Assembly: GCA_013397845.1 (NCBI GenBank)
Contig: VZTG01007409.1
Span: forward strand, 928,918 to 992,917
DNA from: Melanocharis versteri
Taxonomy: Eukaryota > Chordata > Aves > Passeriformes > Melanocharitidae
DNA: 64,000 bases
Reading direction: 5' to 3'
Shown: positions 1 to 14,298 of the stretch, in pieces
How positions within the stretch are numbered: the first letter of the stretch is position 1
Layout of the letters: each line of letters begins with the position of its first letter
Translations under genes and position numbers: made by a program
Notes under the pieces: generated by a model
What the model saw: the letters and a program-made list of their open reading frames with translations, nothing else
Told to the model about the DNA's origin: nothing
Databases searched by the model: none

Positions 1-3000
1 TGGGAAATAACTCATGCTTGAGCTTGGGAAACATCTCACGCCTTGCTGCACTAGTCATGTGAATCTCCCACAAAGGAAAACACCTTAGGGAAGTGTATGA
101 TTCTATAAGCAGAGGAGCAAAAAGGCATAATTTTCTTCCAAAATGATCCTCTGCTCAGTGGAGAATATCACACTTATCTAAGAATAATACATCTCCACAC
201 ACACCCTGTAGTGGGAAGTCTCCCCATCTGAACCGCGTGTGCTGCATTTTCCTCCGTGCCTGTGTCATCCAAAAAACACCATTATTAGTGGAAAGGAAGA
301 CAGAAGTGAAAGAATTCTGGAAATTTAGGAGGTACCAAACAGTTTTCACTCAGTTACAGGACAATATGTTCCAATAGCCCTATGTAGGAAAGGATCAGAA
401 CAGTGAAACCAGTGGCGCAGCACTTTTCTGCAGACGCTGAGAAATTTCTTTACAGATTTAAGTGAAGGGTGGGGAAGCAGTGCAGGCCTTTCTCTTTCAA
501 GCAACCGATTTGGTGCCAGTAATTTAAATGATAGGCTTTGGGTGCAAACTCCAAGTGCCTGAAAGCCTCACTCAGCATGAAATAGTCCTTTAATCTCAGG
601 ACAAAGACGATCCTTTGGTTGCCTCCAGCCATTAATCGGAAGTTTGGAAATTTTGCTTCTTACACATCTCTATCCCAAGAGCAAAATTAACTTACACCTC
701 TTTCTCACAGAGATAAAACAGCAGAAAATGTAAAAGGCAAGTGATGCTGTGCTAGGGGAATAAGGCAAAGGAAATGTTAAAAACTGATAGCTTATTCCCA
801 AAGAAACTGTATGAGCTCAGCCAAGCAGAAAAATGTGCAAATACTACTCTTAATTCACTCTAGACAATTTATAATATTTTCTTTAGAGTCTGTGAAATCA
901 CAAACTCGGTGGGTAAACTGCTGCTATTTCTCTTGTTTAGTTGCCTGGGGAGGAGAATGGGAGCATGAGCAGGGGGTTGTAGAGAGCTAATTAAAAATTA
1001 TCTGGAACCCTAAAAGTTAATACTGAGGTGCTTGTGGTAGCAGTTTCCTCTCATTTTTGTATTTAATTCCTTTTAAAACTCATATATATGATAGGTAAAT
1101 CTCATAATTTCCTTCTAATTTCTTTTTTCCATAATGCTGTTTTAATATTAATTCATTTATAATAAATGCAGTATAGAGAAATCCATACACACATGTATGT
1201 GTAGGAGTTTGGAGGGCAATTTACTAAAATGATGAAGTGACATGGACTCTTTAAGTCTTATTGACTTTCAGGGGAGCTATATTTTAAGCTATTTTTTTCC
1301 AAGGAAATTGATGGATGAAGGGGTTTTTGGGAGGTAATGAAAGCTGCGCACATTAGAGCTAACAAATATAGGGCCAGAAATTTAGGGATAAGTTACTTTA
1401 ATTTGTGGCTTTGTAAAACACCAACAAAAAATGTCGTTCAATAGACAGTATAGCTCCTTGTGAATTTGACAAACAGCTGTGATGCAAATAAACAGAAAAA
1501 TGAGGCAGCCAGTAAATAAATTATCGAGTGAGAAATTTCTGCTTCAGTGTTTTTAGGATGAAATCTTTTGGTTTCTTAATTTGAATCTTTTCAGTGAAAA
1601 ATCTTTTCAAGTCTACCTGAAAGAAATGTCTTGGTTTTATTTTTTAGCCTGAAGAAAAAGAAAAGGTTTTTTATCTCATTGAATCTCTTTTTTTCCCCCC
1701 TCCCCACTTATTTGGCATACTAAAAATCTGTCATTCACACTTATTCCATTAATTTTGTTATTATTTTATTTTTTAAATCCCTTCTCTTTTTCCCAATAGT
1801 TGCACATCCAATGTTGAAACTATAATTACTGTAGCAACACAGTTATTCCAGGTAATTATGTGTGTCTGTTTCCTCATGAAAAATGACCCCTCAGGCAAGT
1901 AAAAGTTAACTATGGGCCCTTAAGTTTCTTGTCTTACTGTCAATTTGGAGGTAAAATTAAGAATTGAAACAGATCTCCTAAATCCTAACTAAAACACCAA
2001 ATTCCTTTCCAGAAGCAAAACACTTGATCACCCCTCTGAGTCTTAATCAAGTAGATATAAACTATGGCCTAATGAGCTAATAAGAGACTGAGACTATTTT
2101 TTTAAATTATTGCTTCACTGCATTTGAAGATGAGAGTTTGACTCCTAAATCATGTAGGTATCTTGGCAAAAATGTCCAATTATTGCAAAACAATCCAACA
2201 TATTTTTGTGGATAATTTTTAAAAGAAGAAAAAAGTCCACAAGAAAAAAGCTACAGTTCTAGATCATACTTTTAATGGAATTACTTTAATGAAAGTTCTG
2301 ATGCTCTTTTTATTGCAGTGTTTTCAGTATCCCACTGAGATATTAGCTGTCAAAAAAGAATAGTCCTTTGGGGAATTCCCAAAGGGTAATTAGTAAAAAT
2401 TTTAGGCTTCTTTCAAAACATTCTTCTGTCTTGTTTTGATTCCTCTGTATTACCAATATATTCCAGTTGCCACAGATATCAACAGGAGTTGTGCACCTCT
2501 TGCCCATACCTACTCAATGCAAGGTTTCAGCCCTAGTAATTCTGGATTGAGTTGTTTCTTCCCTTTATGTCTAGGTCTGGAAGACATCCATTCATGGACT
2601 TCAGCAGAAGCCAAGTGATTGTGCAGGGGTAGGCATCTGCCAGGAGAGCACTTTGTCACACAGGGCTTTTAGTCTCTTGGTTGCTTCAAGCTACCTGCGT
2701 GCTTCGCTCAAGGCTTTCTGAGTTTTATTGAAAGAAAAATCTAGGCCTTTGTTACTGATCTGTGCTTCTCTGCATGTGTTACCTAATGTCTTACTGTTCT
2801 AATACATAGAAAAAAATTCCTTCCTTGGGGAAGATTTTTACCCATCTGTCATCCACAGATAATGGTTTTATCCATTAGAGGTCAGGACATAAATGCATTT
2901 TAGAACAAAGTGCAAAAGAACCTCATCCAAAATACCTCTATAAACTTTCTGCCAGCAGACTTTTCCCAGTCACTTTTGACTGGTTCATCCACCCACTGGA

Positions 3001-6000
3001 AGTGGCACAATGTAATATTAACCCAAACACCTAATTTTCACAGTCTGTCTCAGGGGCTGATATAATAAAAGGTCCTGGAGACTTTATCTTGTCCACTGCA
3101 TTGTCGCAGTACAGGATCATCTCTGTTCACATCACTCCTGATCACTTTGTCTCTAATGCGCTCTGCAATGGGAAATAATCCACAACAGATGCACACAGAC
3201 TATCCCAGCGCTTCAAAATCCCTTACCATTACAAGCTTCTTCTGTCATGAATGCAGTGCATTCCCTCTTTTCCTGGTCACACGAATGTGAAAACAAGTCT
3301 CTTTTTTCCTCCTGGAAAATAATTATATGAGAATAAAATTCATGTTCTTGGATATTCCCACCATGTCCCCACTTGAACTGCTGTTCTTTAGATTAAACAA
3401 TCCCATTTATAGAAGTTAAAAAGCTCTCTAAATCTCTTCTAATTCTTGAAACTCATTGCACTTCTTGCCTTAGCCCACATCTGCCTTGAAATACAGTACC
3501 TGGAAGTAGGCAAAGTTTACAGTAGAGGCCTTGTCAAGGCTGTCAAGACCAGGAGGATGTACTGATGCGTCCTGAAAGCTGTGTTCCTATTGATACATTG
3601 CATTGCGAACTTTGTCTCTCTGAAAAATATTTTCAGTCATGTTTAATTTGTGATCTATTACAAATCCTAATTTATATGTAGTTTTCTAGATCTCATGTAG
3701 ACTGTTGCTCTTATTCATCAAAATAATTCTGACTCTTTACTCGTTCCTGAAAGTGTTTTTCTGCAAGAGTCAGATGCAGGGTCCCATATACCAGGATACA
3801 ATTTTTAATGTCCCTTGACAAGTGCCATTGCAGCATGGTGAGTCCATGCAGTCACGTTAAGCCTTCACAACACTCTTCTTGCTGCTCTAACTGCTCTCTT
3901 TGATGCGTGTGTTGTGAGGAGCTCAGCTTGATGGCACATCACTCTCTGCTTTCAAACATGCTTTCAAAGGAGCTGTTTCTGCTGTACCATCCTGGAAGAG
4001 ACACTCTTCAGAGCTGTTGCAAAGGCTTCTTGTAAGTGTGGTCTCTGTGAGAAAAGCCAGACTGTTGCCTGACAGTAGTGGCATTGAAAAGGAATGCTGG
4101 ATGAGCAAGGCTGCTGCTGAGCTTGTCCCTGTTCTCTCCGTCTTTGATCTGATTAAGAAGCATCAACTAAACCTCACTGGTAATCTGGAAAATAGTGAAC
4201 ATACAGTTCACCCTGCTTCAGAGAGCAGTAAACAAGGAATGGCAGAGTCTGCCTGTGCTGCACTTCATACCAGCTGGAACAGTGATGATGTCGGTTCGGG
4301 GAAGCAGCTGCAGGATAGAAAACATATTAGTTTCCCCATTGCTTTTCTTTCAGTTTCATCTCTGCATCACAGAGGAGAAAAATGGCTTCTGGTAATACCA
4401 GGGACAGAAAAAGGAAATAAATCCCGATAAATACAGATTTGGGGTTCGACATACTTGTAAAAACAACAATGCAAGACTCGCTTTAGGACAAGATAAGAGA
4501 GAAGTATTGTATTCCCAGATAGTCAAAAAGTTGAGAAAAATGTAAAGTTCAGTTAGAAAATCAATGTTTCATTTCTGAACATTTTACAACTTTTGAAGTT
4601 AAAATAAAAGTCAGTTTTAGGGAGAAGATTGTTTCAAGTGCACAGAACTGAACCATTTTAAGCTTTTAGAGACCAAGGAGGATTCCCCTCAAATTAAATC
4701 ATTTGTTGAAAATGAGATACACTGCAAACAATGTTAGTATCTTCAAATTGTCCTTCATCTCCCTCACCCAAATTGCCCATCATAAAACTTCACTCGCATC
4801 TTACAAAGAAGATAGCAAGAGTAAGGAGTTAAACTCAATAAAAAGCAAAAATCTTTAGCAAATGGAAAGGAGAGTGATGTTTCAACTTTTACTCCCCAAA
4901 TAAGGAACGATGTAGAGTCCTTTGGGAAAATGACTAATGTAGAAGGAGCAAAAGACTCTTTTTCCTGGAATAACAAAAATACACATATATTTTAATCTCT
5001 CTTCTGGCTTTCATAATGCAACTACATGCTTTTGACTCTGTGGTGCTGTCAGCAAAAATTAATTTTAAAAGTAGTACACATGAGTGACTTCAGCCTTTGC
5101 CTTAATTTAGTTTCTCACTAAGAGCCGAGATAAGACACAGCCGCACAGAAGCAGGATGGACGGCTGTACACTATATTGTAGGAGACGATAGTGCTAAATT
5201 AATAATGTTCTATCTGGAATTTGCAATTCTTTCAGAGATGCTGAAGACAATATAAAAAATTTAGTGGTAACAGTGAAAGTAGGCAGGAGGTTGTGAGGCA
5301 GAAAGCTTCAGAGGGCACTTTAAATGTGAAAGATGCATTACAGTTTCTCACACATGAACAAGATAGCATGCCTTACTAAAAATATAATAAATACGGAGTG
5401 TATTCTGCCAGATGCAGCTGTGAAGGGAGCTCTCTCCCAGTCAGATGTACCAAGTGTGATTGACACCCCCTTAGCTTTGCTGTGATATGACTAAATACGA
5501 AAACGAACAGCCTCGGAATGATGTTTGCATTAGGAACAACATACCATTCTGTTCCTCTCAGAAGCCCAGCAAATATATCAGAAGCTTTGGTACACGTACT
5601 AGAGGAGTCAGTCTGTTCCTCAGCCAGGATTTCACTTTTCATTTGTTCTTCTGCTTCTCCCCTGCTTTTCTTCTTTTCTTTTTCATTGCATTGTCTCAAT
5701 GCTTTCTCCTGCTACGAACATCAGGGGAATGAAGGGAGACGTAAATTACTCCATTAGTGGCTCACTGCTGATCGTCTGCTGTAATTTGAATAAATCAGTG
5801 CACGCCTGGCTGCAGCAGCAACAGGAGGAAGAGACAGACGTGCAGGTTCCCCCTCCATCCTTGTGAGGCTTTTCAACTCGAACACAAGCCTGCACAGCTC
5901 GCTACTACAACAAGAGCCTTCATCTTGCAGAATTTAAAATGTAAAAGAAAAGCTCCTCTCTAAGTTTAGAAGTAAATAACTAGTGAATTTTCTTTTCCTT

Positions 6001-9000
6001 GCAAACCTATCCACTGCAGTCAATGGATCACAACCAGGTGTTGAAAGCTGCTGTGGGAGTTTCACAGCAATCAAAAGCTCTTCTGAGGGAAGGGAAGAAA
6101 ATATTATGACTGACTTGAACAAAACTAATAAACAAAGTTCCCCCCTTCCTATTTTACACATTATTGATGCTTTTGAGCCAGGGCCTCTGCTGAGGGTCTG
6201 TATGGGCTTCTGATTGCAAGCAAGGACCTTTCTCTCTTTCACATTGAGGGTTCAGAGAAGTGGGGGAAATGACAACCTTTCACCAGGGAAACCCTGCACA
6301 TAACTTTTAATCTTGACTCTAAAGTGGACTGTGGTTACATAGGTGATTCTAAGAAGGAAATGCAGCCAAAAATATATGTGAGGAAAACTTCTAGAGAATC
6401 TTTCCTGAATATAAAGGATGGGTATTCAGTTAACACAAAGGACCACCATGAGATAGTGATAGTGATGGTGTGAGTGAGACAAACCATACAAGGAAGCAAT
6501 TTCTGAAACCATTGCATCACGATTTGGATTATTCTCGAATGTCCAGCAGCGTCTTCCTATTTCTGGTTGCAAGACCTTCTTTTGCAATTGAATTTTTCTG
6601 AGGGATCACAACAAAAATTACTCCTCACACTTCAACTTGAGAGCCAGTGGTCTTGGAAACAAGCAGTGCCTTAAAGGCTTCTTTTGGATCTCAAAATATC
6701 ATCAACAAGCCTCTGGCATATATTGGCCAATTAAAAAGCACCTGTGACACTATATTGGTGCAATCTGCCAAAAAGTAAGAACATCTCTAGGCTTAATTTT
6801 TCACTATATTATTTTTTCTGGAAGAAAACATTGCAAAACCAGTAATCTTAGAAAAGGGAGGCTGAAAAGCTCTAATTTTTTCACATTGACGCTTTCTGGC
6901 TCTTTCTTTTTTCACTCACCTGTGCTGTTTCCTGGGGAAAAACAACCTGAGAGCCCACAGGTGCCCTAAATGTGTCTTTAATGTGCTAGTAGCCCCAAAA
7001 GCAAATCATTTAAAGAGCAGAAAGAGGTAAGCAAATGAAACTACTGGGCAAACAAGTTGAATCTGTGCTGACTGAGTTCAGCAAAATACTTCTATCTATG
7101 TTAATTACAAGAGAAGACAATATTTTATTGTGTTACTGCTCATGTGTCAAAAGATTCACTTTTGAGTTACCTGAATCTGGTGATTGTAACCACTTCATAC
7201 AGTGGGTATTAGTAACTGTTTCATTACAATTGACTCATAATTTTTCAAATTCAATTTATGTATGAAATTTCATTTAACTAATGGAATTCATTTAATTATA
7301 GATTATATGAGGCATATATATTATTCTAAAAAAATCTAATAATTTGTAACAAAGATTGATAAGACTCAAAAGATCTCACTAGATACATTTTCATTATAGT
7401 GTTCACAAAGTAACTAATAAATCATAAAAATTCTTTAAAATTCTTTCTTTTCTTGGAGTATGCACACTGTTAAGTATTGCAAAGTCAATCTTGTCTACAA
7501 AGTTTTTACCCGTTCCAAAAGGGACCCATTTCTGTGGAAAATCAAGCAGATTCTCAGCTTCTGAGCTATTATTTGTGTCTCAATAGCTTTGAACTCCTTT
7601 AAATGTTTAAAAATATTCATCTGGGTTGGAGTACCTTAGTATTACTTTATAAGTTTTCAGTTTGTAATAGATAAAGTGGATCCCAGCCTCGCAAATTCAT
7701 GATGTAGACTAGACCAGATGGTGGTGGCTTGTCAAAGCAAGTTTTACTGCCCTATTTTAAATGTCATGCAAATTATTATTTCCTACTTTCATACTATTGT
7801 TACTAACGATAGAACATTGAGGGAAGATTTATCTGGTTTTGGGGTTTTTTGCTTTGTAGATAATTCACCTGGACACATGAGCTGATCCCTTTGATTACCA
7901 CAAGCTGCAGAAGAAGTTTTTTAGGCTGGATTCCTTAGATCTCTACTTGTGTGGTAAGTGAAGGCGTGATGGCAGCATGAATAAGCAGCTGCTGTTTATT
8001 CCAGCTTTTACCTGGTCAGTGTGGACATATTAAAAGGAGGAAGCAAATGTCTGTGCAAATTGTCTTATAAAATGATGTAAAAGGGTGAGGCAAGCTCCAA
8101 AGCCAGGCACTTATGTCAGATTTTTCTTGAAAATGCTCCATTTGAAAATAACTTTCCAATATTGCCAATGCTTATAAGGAACAGCTGAAAAGTTATCTTT
8201 ATCCACTGGTGTGGCCAGGAAGGCAGAAATATTAGGTCTTACCAAGTAGGCAATAATTCAGTGGTTTACTGTGATGGCTGATTTGTGCGTGTGTATATAA
8301 GAGAGATATTTCATGCTAAAATAATTGTAGAGTAAAAATATTTTTACATATTTTTGCAGTATCAAATCTAGAGAACCATTTTAAAATAAAATGTTCTGAC
8401 TCATGAGTATTTCAATATTTCTTTGTAAGTTGCCATAAATTTTTTTTCACATAGATAAATACCATTTTATAGGTGGTTCCGTTTTTTTCTAATCAATTCA
8501 ATATTTTGAGGTTCCTTCTATAGCAGTCGGTAGTTGAAGCCCTTCTTTAGCTGAACAATAAAGCACCACCTGGAGCTCCTTCTATAAATTAAGGTCTTCT
8601 TCCCACCGTTAGGGTGAGAATATTTTAAATTAAATGCTGCAAAGCATGTACATATTATCTGGGCTACAAAAATCTATCAGGTGAGTCTATATAGCCTAAA
8701 TCAGGGTTTATTGTGGGAGGATATTAGTACATTTTCAAACACAGAGAGTAAGCATTTCCATCAATTGCTCTTAACACAGTTTTGCTTACTGAGTGGCACT
8801 AGCTCTCTTCTGTGACTAGGACAGAAAATGTTCCAAGTGGAGAAACAAATTCTTTGTGCTCTTTTCTTCTGTGTGAAGCTATGCAAATTCATGACTGGTC
8901 AAAACAAGTTAAACTCTTTTCAACTCTAGGAGAATATATATTTTTATTTATGAAATATATTATTTGTTTGGGATAAGATCTTAGTTTCTCTAGTCTTTGA

Positions 9001-12000
9001 GTATATTGAGATAAATCAGCCATATTCCAAAAAGATTTTATCTGCTAGTATGTGAAAATGGCAAGCTCTCCTTTTTGTGTTTATTAGGATTTTACATCAT
9101 TCTAATTACAATATGGTTGCTAAGTAGAAGTAAAAAGCAGGGTTTTGTGTTGATGCACATTAAAACTGAGATTCCTTCTCTTTCCTTGCATGAGAGAAAC
9201 TGTAAGAGCTCATACAGATCCACTACATTTTCTGTAGTTTCCCACTGAAACATCTTTCTGAAGACACAGTCCATATATGTGTTCCTAAAAAATTGTATTG
9301 AGCAAAAATTGTTAACTCTTCAGTTTGGCTGCTGTTCATGTATATCAACTTACATTGCAAATTAAACTTTATATGGTTTGGAATTATTGCCAAAATATCT
9401 TCAGCCAGGGGTGAATACATTTTAAGCCTTCAAAACCTGGGCTAGGGCAGAAAAAGGCCCCAGATACCTTTCTTGCCAATTTCTGTATTGGTGAGAAACA
9501 GGATTTCTACTACTGGATTGGACTGTGTGGCAACAAGGGGCAGAGTGGATGAGGAAGAAGCCACTCAGTCCTTAAAGACATTGGCCACAATGGGGAAAAC
9601 ATTTCAGCTGGGGCTGACGTAGTCAAATCTGAAAGAGTCTGAAAATTCTGTTTCCTCTCCCTCACAAAGACAATAAACAGAACTTTGAAACTGTGCTGGA
9701 CTATCTGATATCCTCCTCTCAACAGCTTATATCTCAAACAGCTAATTAGGGATTAATCTCTAATGGTGGTTGTACAGTAAGAGTGATTCCTATTAAAGAC
9801 ATCTTGTTGCCTTTCACCTGCTTTGGCTTTTCAAAAATCTCAGATTTTCTATAAGACAGGGATTCCACCATCCATATTGCGATCCATACTTTGTCTTTGC
9901 AGAGATAGCTATCCAGCAAAGATGGCTGATATTCTCAAGGGCATACCTTGTGGAAAAATTCTTTAGCAGAATACATGAAAACATAAAAGGGAGGGAACAA
10001 AAAATAAAGAAATGTCCCCAAGAGAACCACTAATCTAACAGTTATACATGCATATACAAAACCTAACATGATAATGGCAAAGCTAGTTTGGCGGCAGTTC
10101 TGACTCTTTTACTGTCACCCAGAACTCTTTCCACCTGCTTGATTTGTGGTAGATACTACTTGTGCTTGGTTTTGGCCTAAAGAGTAAATGTTTTTTTATT
10201 AAAGTGGAACAGCCATGTTGACAAAAGGATATATTCCAGCCTGGGAGCAGAGTTTACTTGAGAAAAGTATTCAACTGAGGCTGTAGAACTCCTCAAAGGA
10301 TGCCTCACTCTTGTGACAGTGACAGCAACCCTTCTCCTGTCAGTTCCCATTAGCCAATCGCAGTGTAACATTTCTCGTACTGTGAGTGGCAGATATGATA
10401 GAAAGTGTACTTTTTAATTAGGAAATATCATACATGCAGACACAAGTCTGGGCAGGAGCTCTGTTCACAGCTGCTCCATTTATGCTGCTGCCCCTCATTT
10501 CCCATTCTGTTTTGGTCTACTCTCTACTCGTGAGTTGGCCCTGATTTGAGGTATGGGGGAAGGTGAGGCTCTTTGTGGTGGCAAGAATAAAAGTTTAAAT
10601 TAAACTAAATTTGAAGTTTAATGTAAGTTTTCCATTAAAGAGAAGTGTAAGGACTCAATTTTATGCTGAATACAACAAAATACCTTGATTTTAGGAGCTT
10701 AGGAGGAAAACAAGGACATGAAAAGATACATTTGTAGAGAAAGAGTCTTTGTCCTTTTTTGATGTAACCTATTGATTGGGGCATGCGTCCAGAGTGTGAG
10801 AGATCTGGACACCAGCTCCTTCTCCATTAATATTTAATAATTATACAGGAGGAAAAAGCAGCTAAAGAGAAATTAAGCACCTGGCATGATTGCACTGGCA
10901 AAACAGACCCTGGAGCAATGGGAGACTGACAGTCAAATATTTCCACACAGAAGAATGAGTTGAACCTAGGGCTCTTACAACCTGGCAGGTCCTAAATGTC
11001 AGGTTACTGAGTAAAGGAGGAACATCTTTTCTGCTGATATATCCTACCAAAGTTTACCAACTCTCCTCTCTTTCTTCACCCTTGTTTACTGCAAGGTAAC
11101 ATCTCAGGAGAATGCTTGAAGCATGAGACCTACACATCTGACAAATAATTAATGAAAAATAATATACAAAGGTTTATAACATTGCCTCTGCCATTGCTCA
11201 GCACTGCTGGGGCGTGGTTTCAGAGGTGTGTAGACATATTATAACAAAAATAAGACCATTGTGATTCAAATCAGTACTGTATATTTCATGGAAAATGAGT
11301 TGAAAAGAGTTGGAAAACTCTCAGCTAAATTTAAATAAATCTCCTTAAAAAAACAAAGTAGACAAAACATACAAAATAACTAAAAGCAGTATTAATTCAG
11401 AATTTAAGAATGATAAGCATTCATCCATTCTTTTATATAAATATGTGTACCTATATGTATATATTTCTATGTATTTTATGGCATATATATGCTTTCAACT
11501 ATGCTTATTTTCCTATTTCTCCTAAGTTTTTCACCAATAGAAAATATTTTTAGTTCGAGTGTCTTTCTCTTACATGCAGCATATTCTGTTCTGTATTATC
11601 AAGCAGAATTGTTAATGAACAACAGATTAATTTACATATTTAGACTTGCAAGCAAACAGATGTTATCAATTGGTTTGAGTGTATCCACAGCAATCCTTTT
11701 CCTACTTTCTACCTCCCTAAACTAAATTTGACTCCTTGGTCAGTGCCAGGTACAGAGACTTCAAAACCAAACAGGAGCAAACTGCTCAGAGCCTAACTCA
11801 GATCCTGAGGCAGAAATCACCCAGCCTTGACTTAATTGTAAGGCACAGAGAAAGCAGTCCCCTTCAGTTAGGTAACTGTTCCCAGTCTGCTGGAGCAGTT
11901 AGGTGCACTGTTTCCTCAGAGGAAAGCAGTGGGTGTATTTCAAGGTCTCAAAAAGCTGGAGATTATGTCCAAATTTAGATAAACTTAAGGTTCTTTCCTT

Positions 12001-14279
12001 TGGGATCCTTTGAAAGCCTCTCCACCCTTCCACTGACATTACTGAGAAATGAAGCCACTGTGGCTGTAGGATTAAGCCACTCACACTGTGGTTTCAGGCA
12101 AAGTTAAGTGTTCATGTCAAGGAGACTTTTAATATTTTGTTTCTACAGCTTCTCCAGGTAGAGTCTGGGATACAAATATACACAATTTTACCACATAATT
12201 ACTTTTGATTTTGTGGGCTAACAGTTGGAGTCAAAGCTGTCTGCATTTTGCTACCACGATACCTTTCAGAGTAGACTATAAACATGCATGAAGATGGAAT
12301 GAAATTAATCTTCTTTAGGTCAAACATTCATCCAAACTACTTGATTTTGAGAAGTTTTCTCAGAAATCCACCGTGTAAATCCACTTTTTGTTTATAAAAC
12401 TAAGGACATCTATGCAAAAGAAAACATACGTTTTGGGTATTTAAATTGTAGGGTTTCTCTGCAGTTCTTTATGGGACTTTGCAACAGTGCATTTACAAAC
12501 TGGCAGCCTCCCCTTCCTCTTCAATGAGGAGACATTTAAAGAAAGCTCGGGGAAACAGCAATAAAAGTGAAATTCTTCAGGAAATACTGTTTTATCTGCA
12601 GAAAACCAATATACATGGAGAGGTTTCTGATAGCTGTAGTTTGGATTTTGCCCAAATATGGGCCAAGAGGAAGTGGACTGGAAAGCATCCCAAAAATTGG
12701 AAGCATGGAGTACAGAACATTACTCTTTCAGAAATATGTTCTGTATTTGGAACTACAGCTCAGAAGAGGGAACCCCTCTCTTATGTTGGTTGAACTCCTA
12801 ATTTATGAATCTGTAGAAATTTGGATCCTATAAATAGTTGAGCTATTGCCTGCTTGATTTTAAGCACCAGCAGCACAGCTGAAATCAGCCTACCAGTGTG
12901 CCTGGGGCTCAGGTGACAGAAGTTCTTTGCAGAGCTGGGCACACTTGCTGGCTGTGCCTTTTAAGTGAGCCAGTATATAATGGTGGTGTCAAGGGGGAGG
13001 ACGTGTGGCACTGGCAGCAGCAAAGGCTGTGAGCAATAAAAAGTGCTTTTCTAATTGGCTGCAATAATGTTTAAATTTTCTAATAAATAACATTCACACA
13101 CATCACAAATAAGCCCTAGGTGAATGTTCCAATGGAGGTATTTATCTGGAGCACTGAACAGATTACATTTACAGAGTTATACTGCACAGCAGGGAAATCA
13201 CTCTACATGGAGTGACAGGGCAATGGTCTTATAGCAGTCCCCTTCACAGCAAAGCACTTAGGCACGTGAGGATCGATTTCAGTGTCGCAGCTCAAGCTTA
13301 CTATTATGGATGTCTACTGCTGAATTGGGTTGTGGAGAGGTGCAGAAACCGAGCAACCTTTAGGAAAATATTTATAGGATCCAGGTGGGGTGTGATAAGC
13401 CCAAGTTCAAGTGAGAGAGGGAGACAGATTATTTGCTTCCTTAATATTATGCCCTTGTATTACAGGTATAACTGTCAAAATAACTGAGTTTATTTTTTAA
13501 ATGTGTTAACAATTGCATTCCGCAGAAGAGAAAACGTTCTCTGTCAAGAGAAATATACTCACAACAATTAATTCATTTTTAAATTAAGAGATGTTATACT
13601 ATTTTGTACCTTAAGCCATGCAGCTGCTAGTGTTTACTGCATCTCCCTGTGTATGTGTGTTTGGCCTTTCCATCAAAACATTCTCCTCTGAGCATTTCTT
13701 TTTTTCCTGTTCTGTGCCGGGATGCATGAGGGAACAAGATGAAACCTGACTAATATTGTTCGGTAATACGGTTGTTTGCAGTTTATTTGTTCTCTGGTGG
13801 ATTTTATTATAGCTGCTGAATTTTCACTCATTAGTTTAATGGTGGTTATTTTGCAGATTTCCTTTATTCTGTATTTTTTATTGAAACCTTATTCACAATA
13901 CCACAGTGACTTGACTATGCTCTTCATGATGCAAAATTTAATTAGATACTAACTAAGTAAGTGGTCCATTAAAATATTATTCAGATTGTTCAGGGAAATG
14001 TTTTGGTAAACATTTTCTTTGGAAGTTGACTTTTTGGTAAGGGAAATGGAAACAGACAAATGAATGCTGCTGTTTATTTTGTCTCTCAGCATGCAAGGGG
14101 TGAGATAGTGTGCATCTGAATTACATCTCCATTTGCAGTGGGAGAAAGGACCTTGCCATTAGAGGAATCATAGCATCCATTTATTATGCAGTTCAGGTCT
14201 AGACTGCCTATACTGCAGTCCATCAAAAAGTATTTTAGGGGAAAGATGTTCATAATGAAGCAGGGAGCTCCACTGTTTG

Positions 14280-14298
14280 AATGATGATGATGATGATG
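14280..14298 (+). repeat. (ATG)n microsatellite
   Basis: Six ATG units in a row, read as (CAT)n on the minus strand, where it creates a short poly-His shadow frame. Confidence 0.9.

Noticed and set aside
4017..4430. 137-codon plus-strand frame
   Set aside because: No recognisable domain and Ser/Lys-rich chance-like composition; no splice or promoter context.
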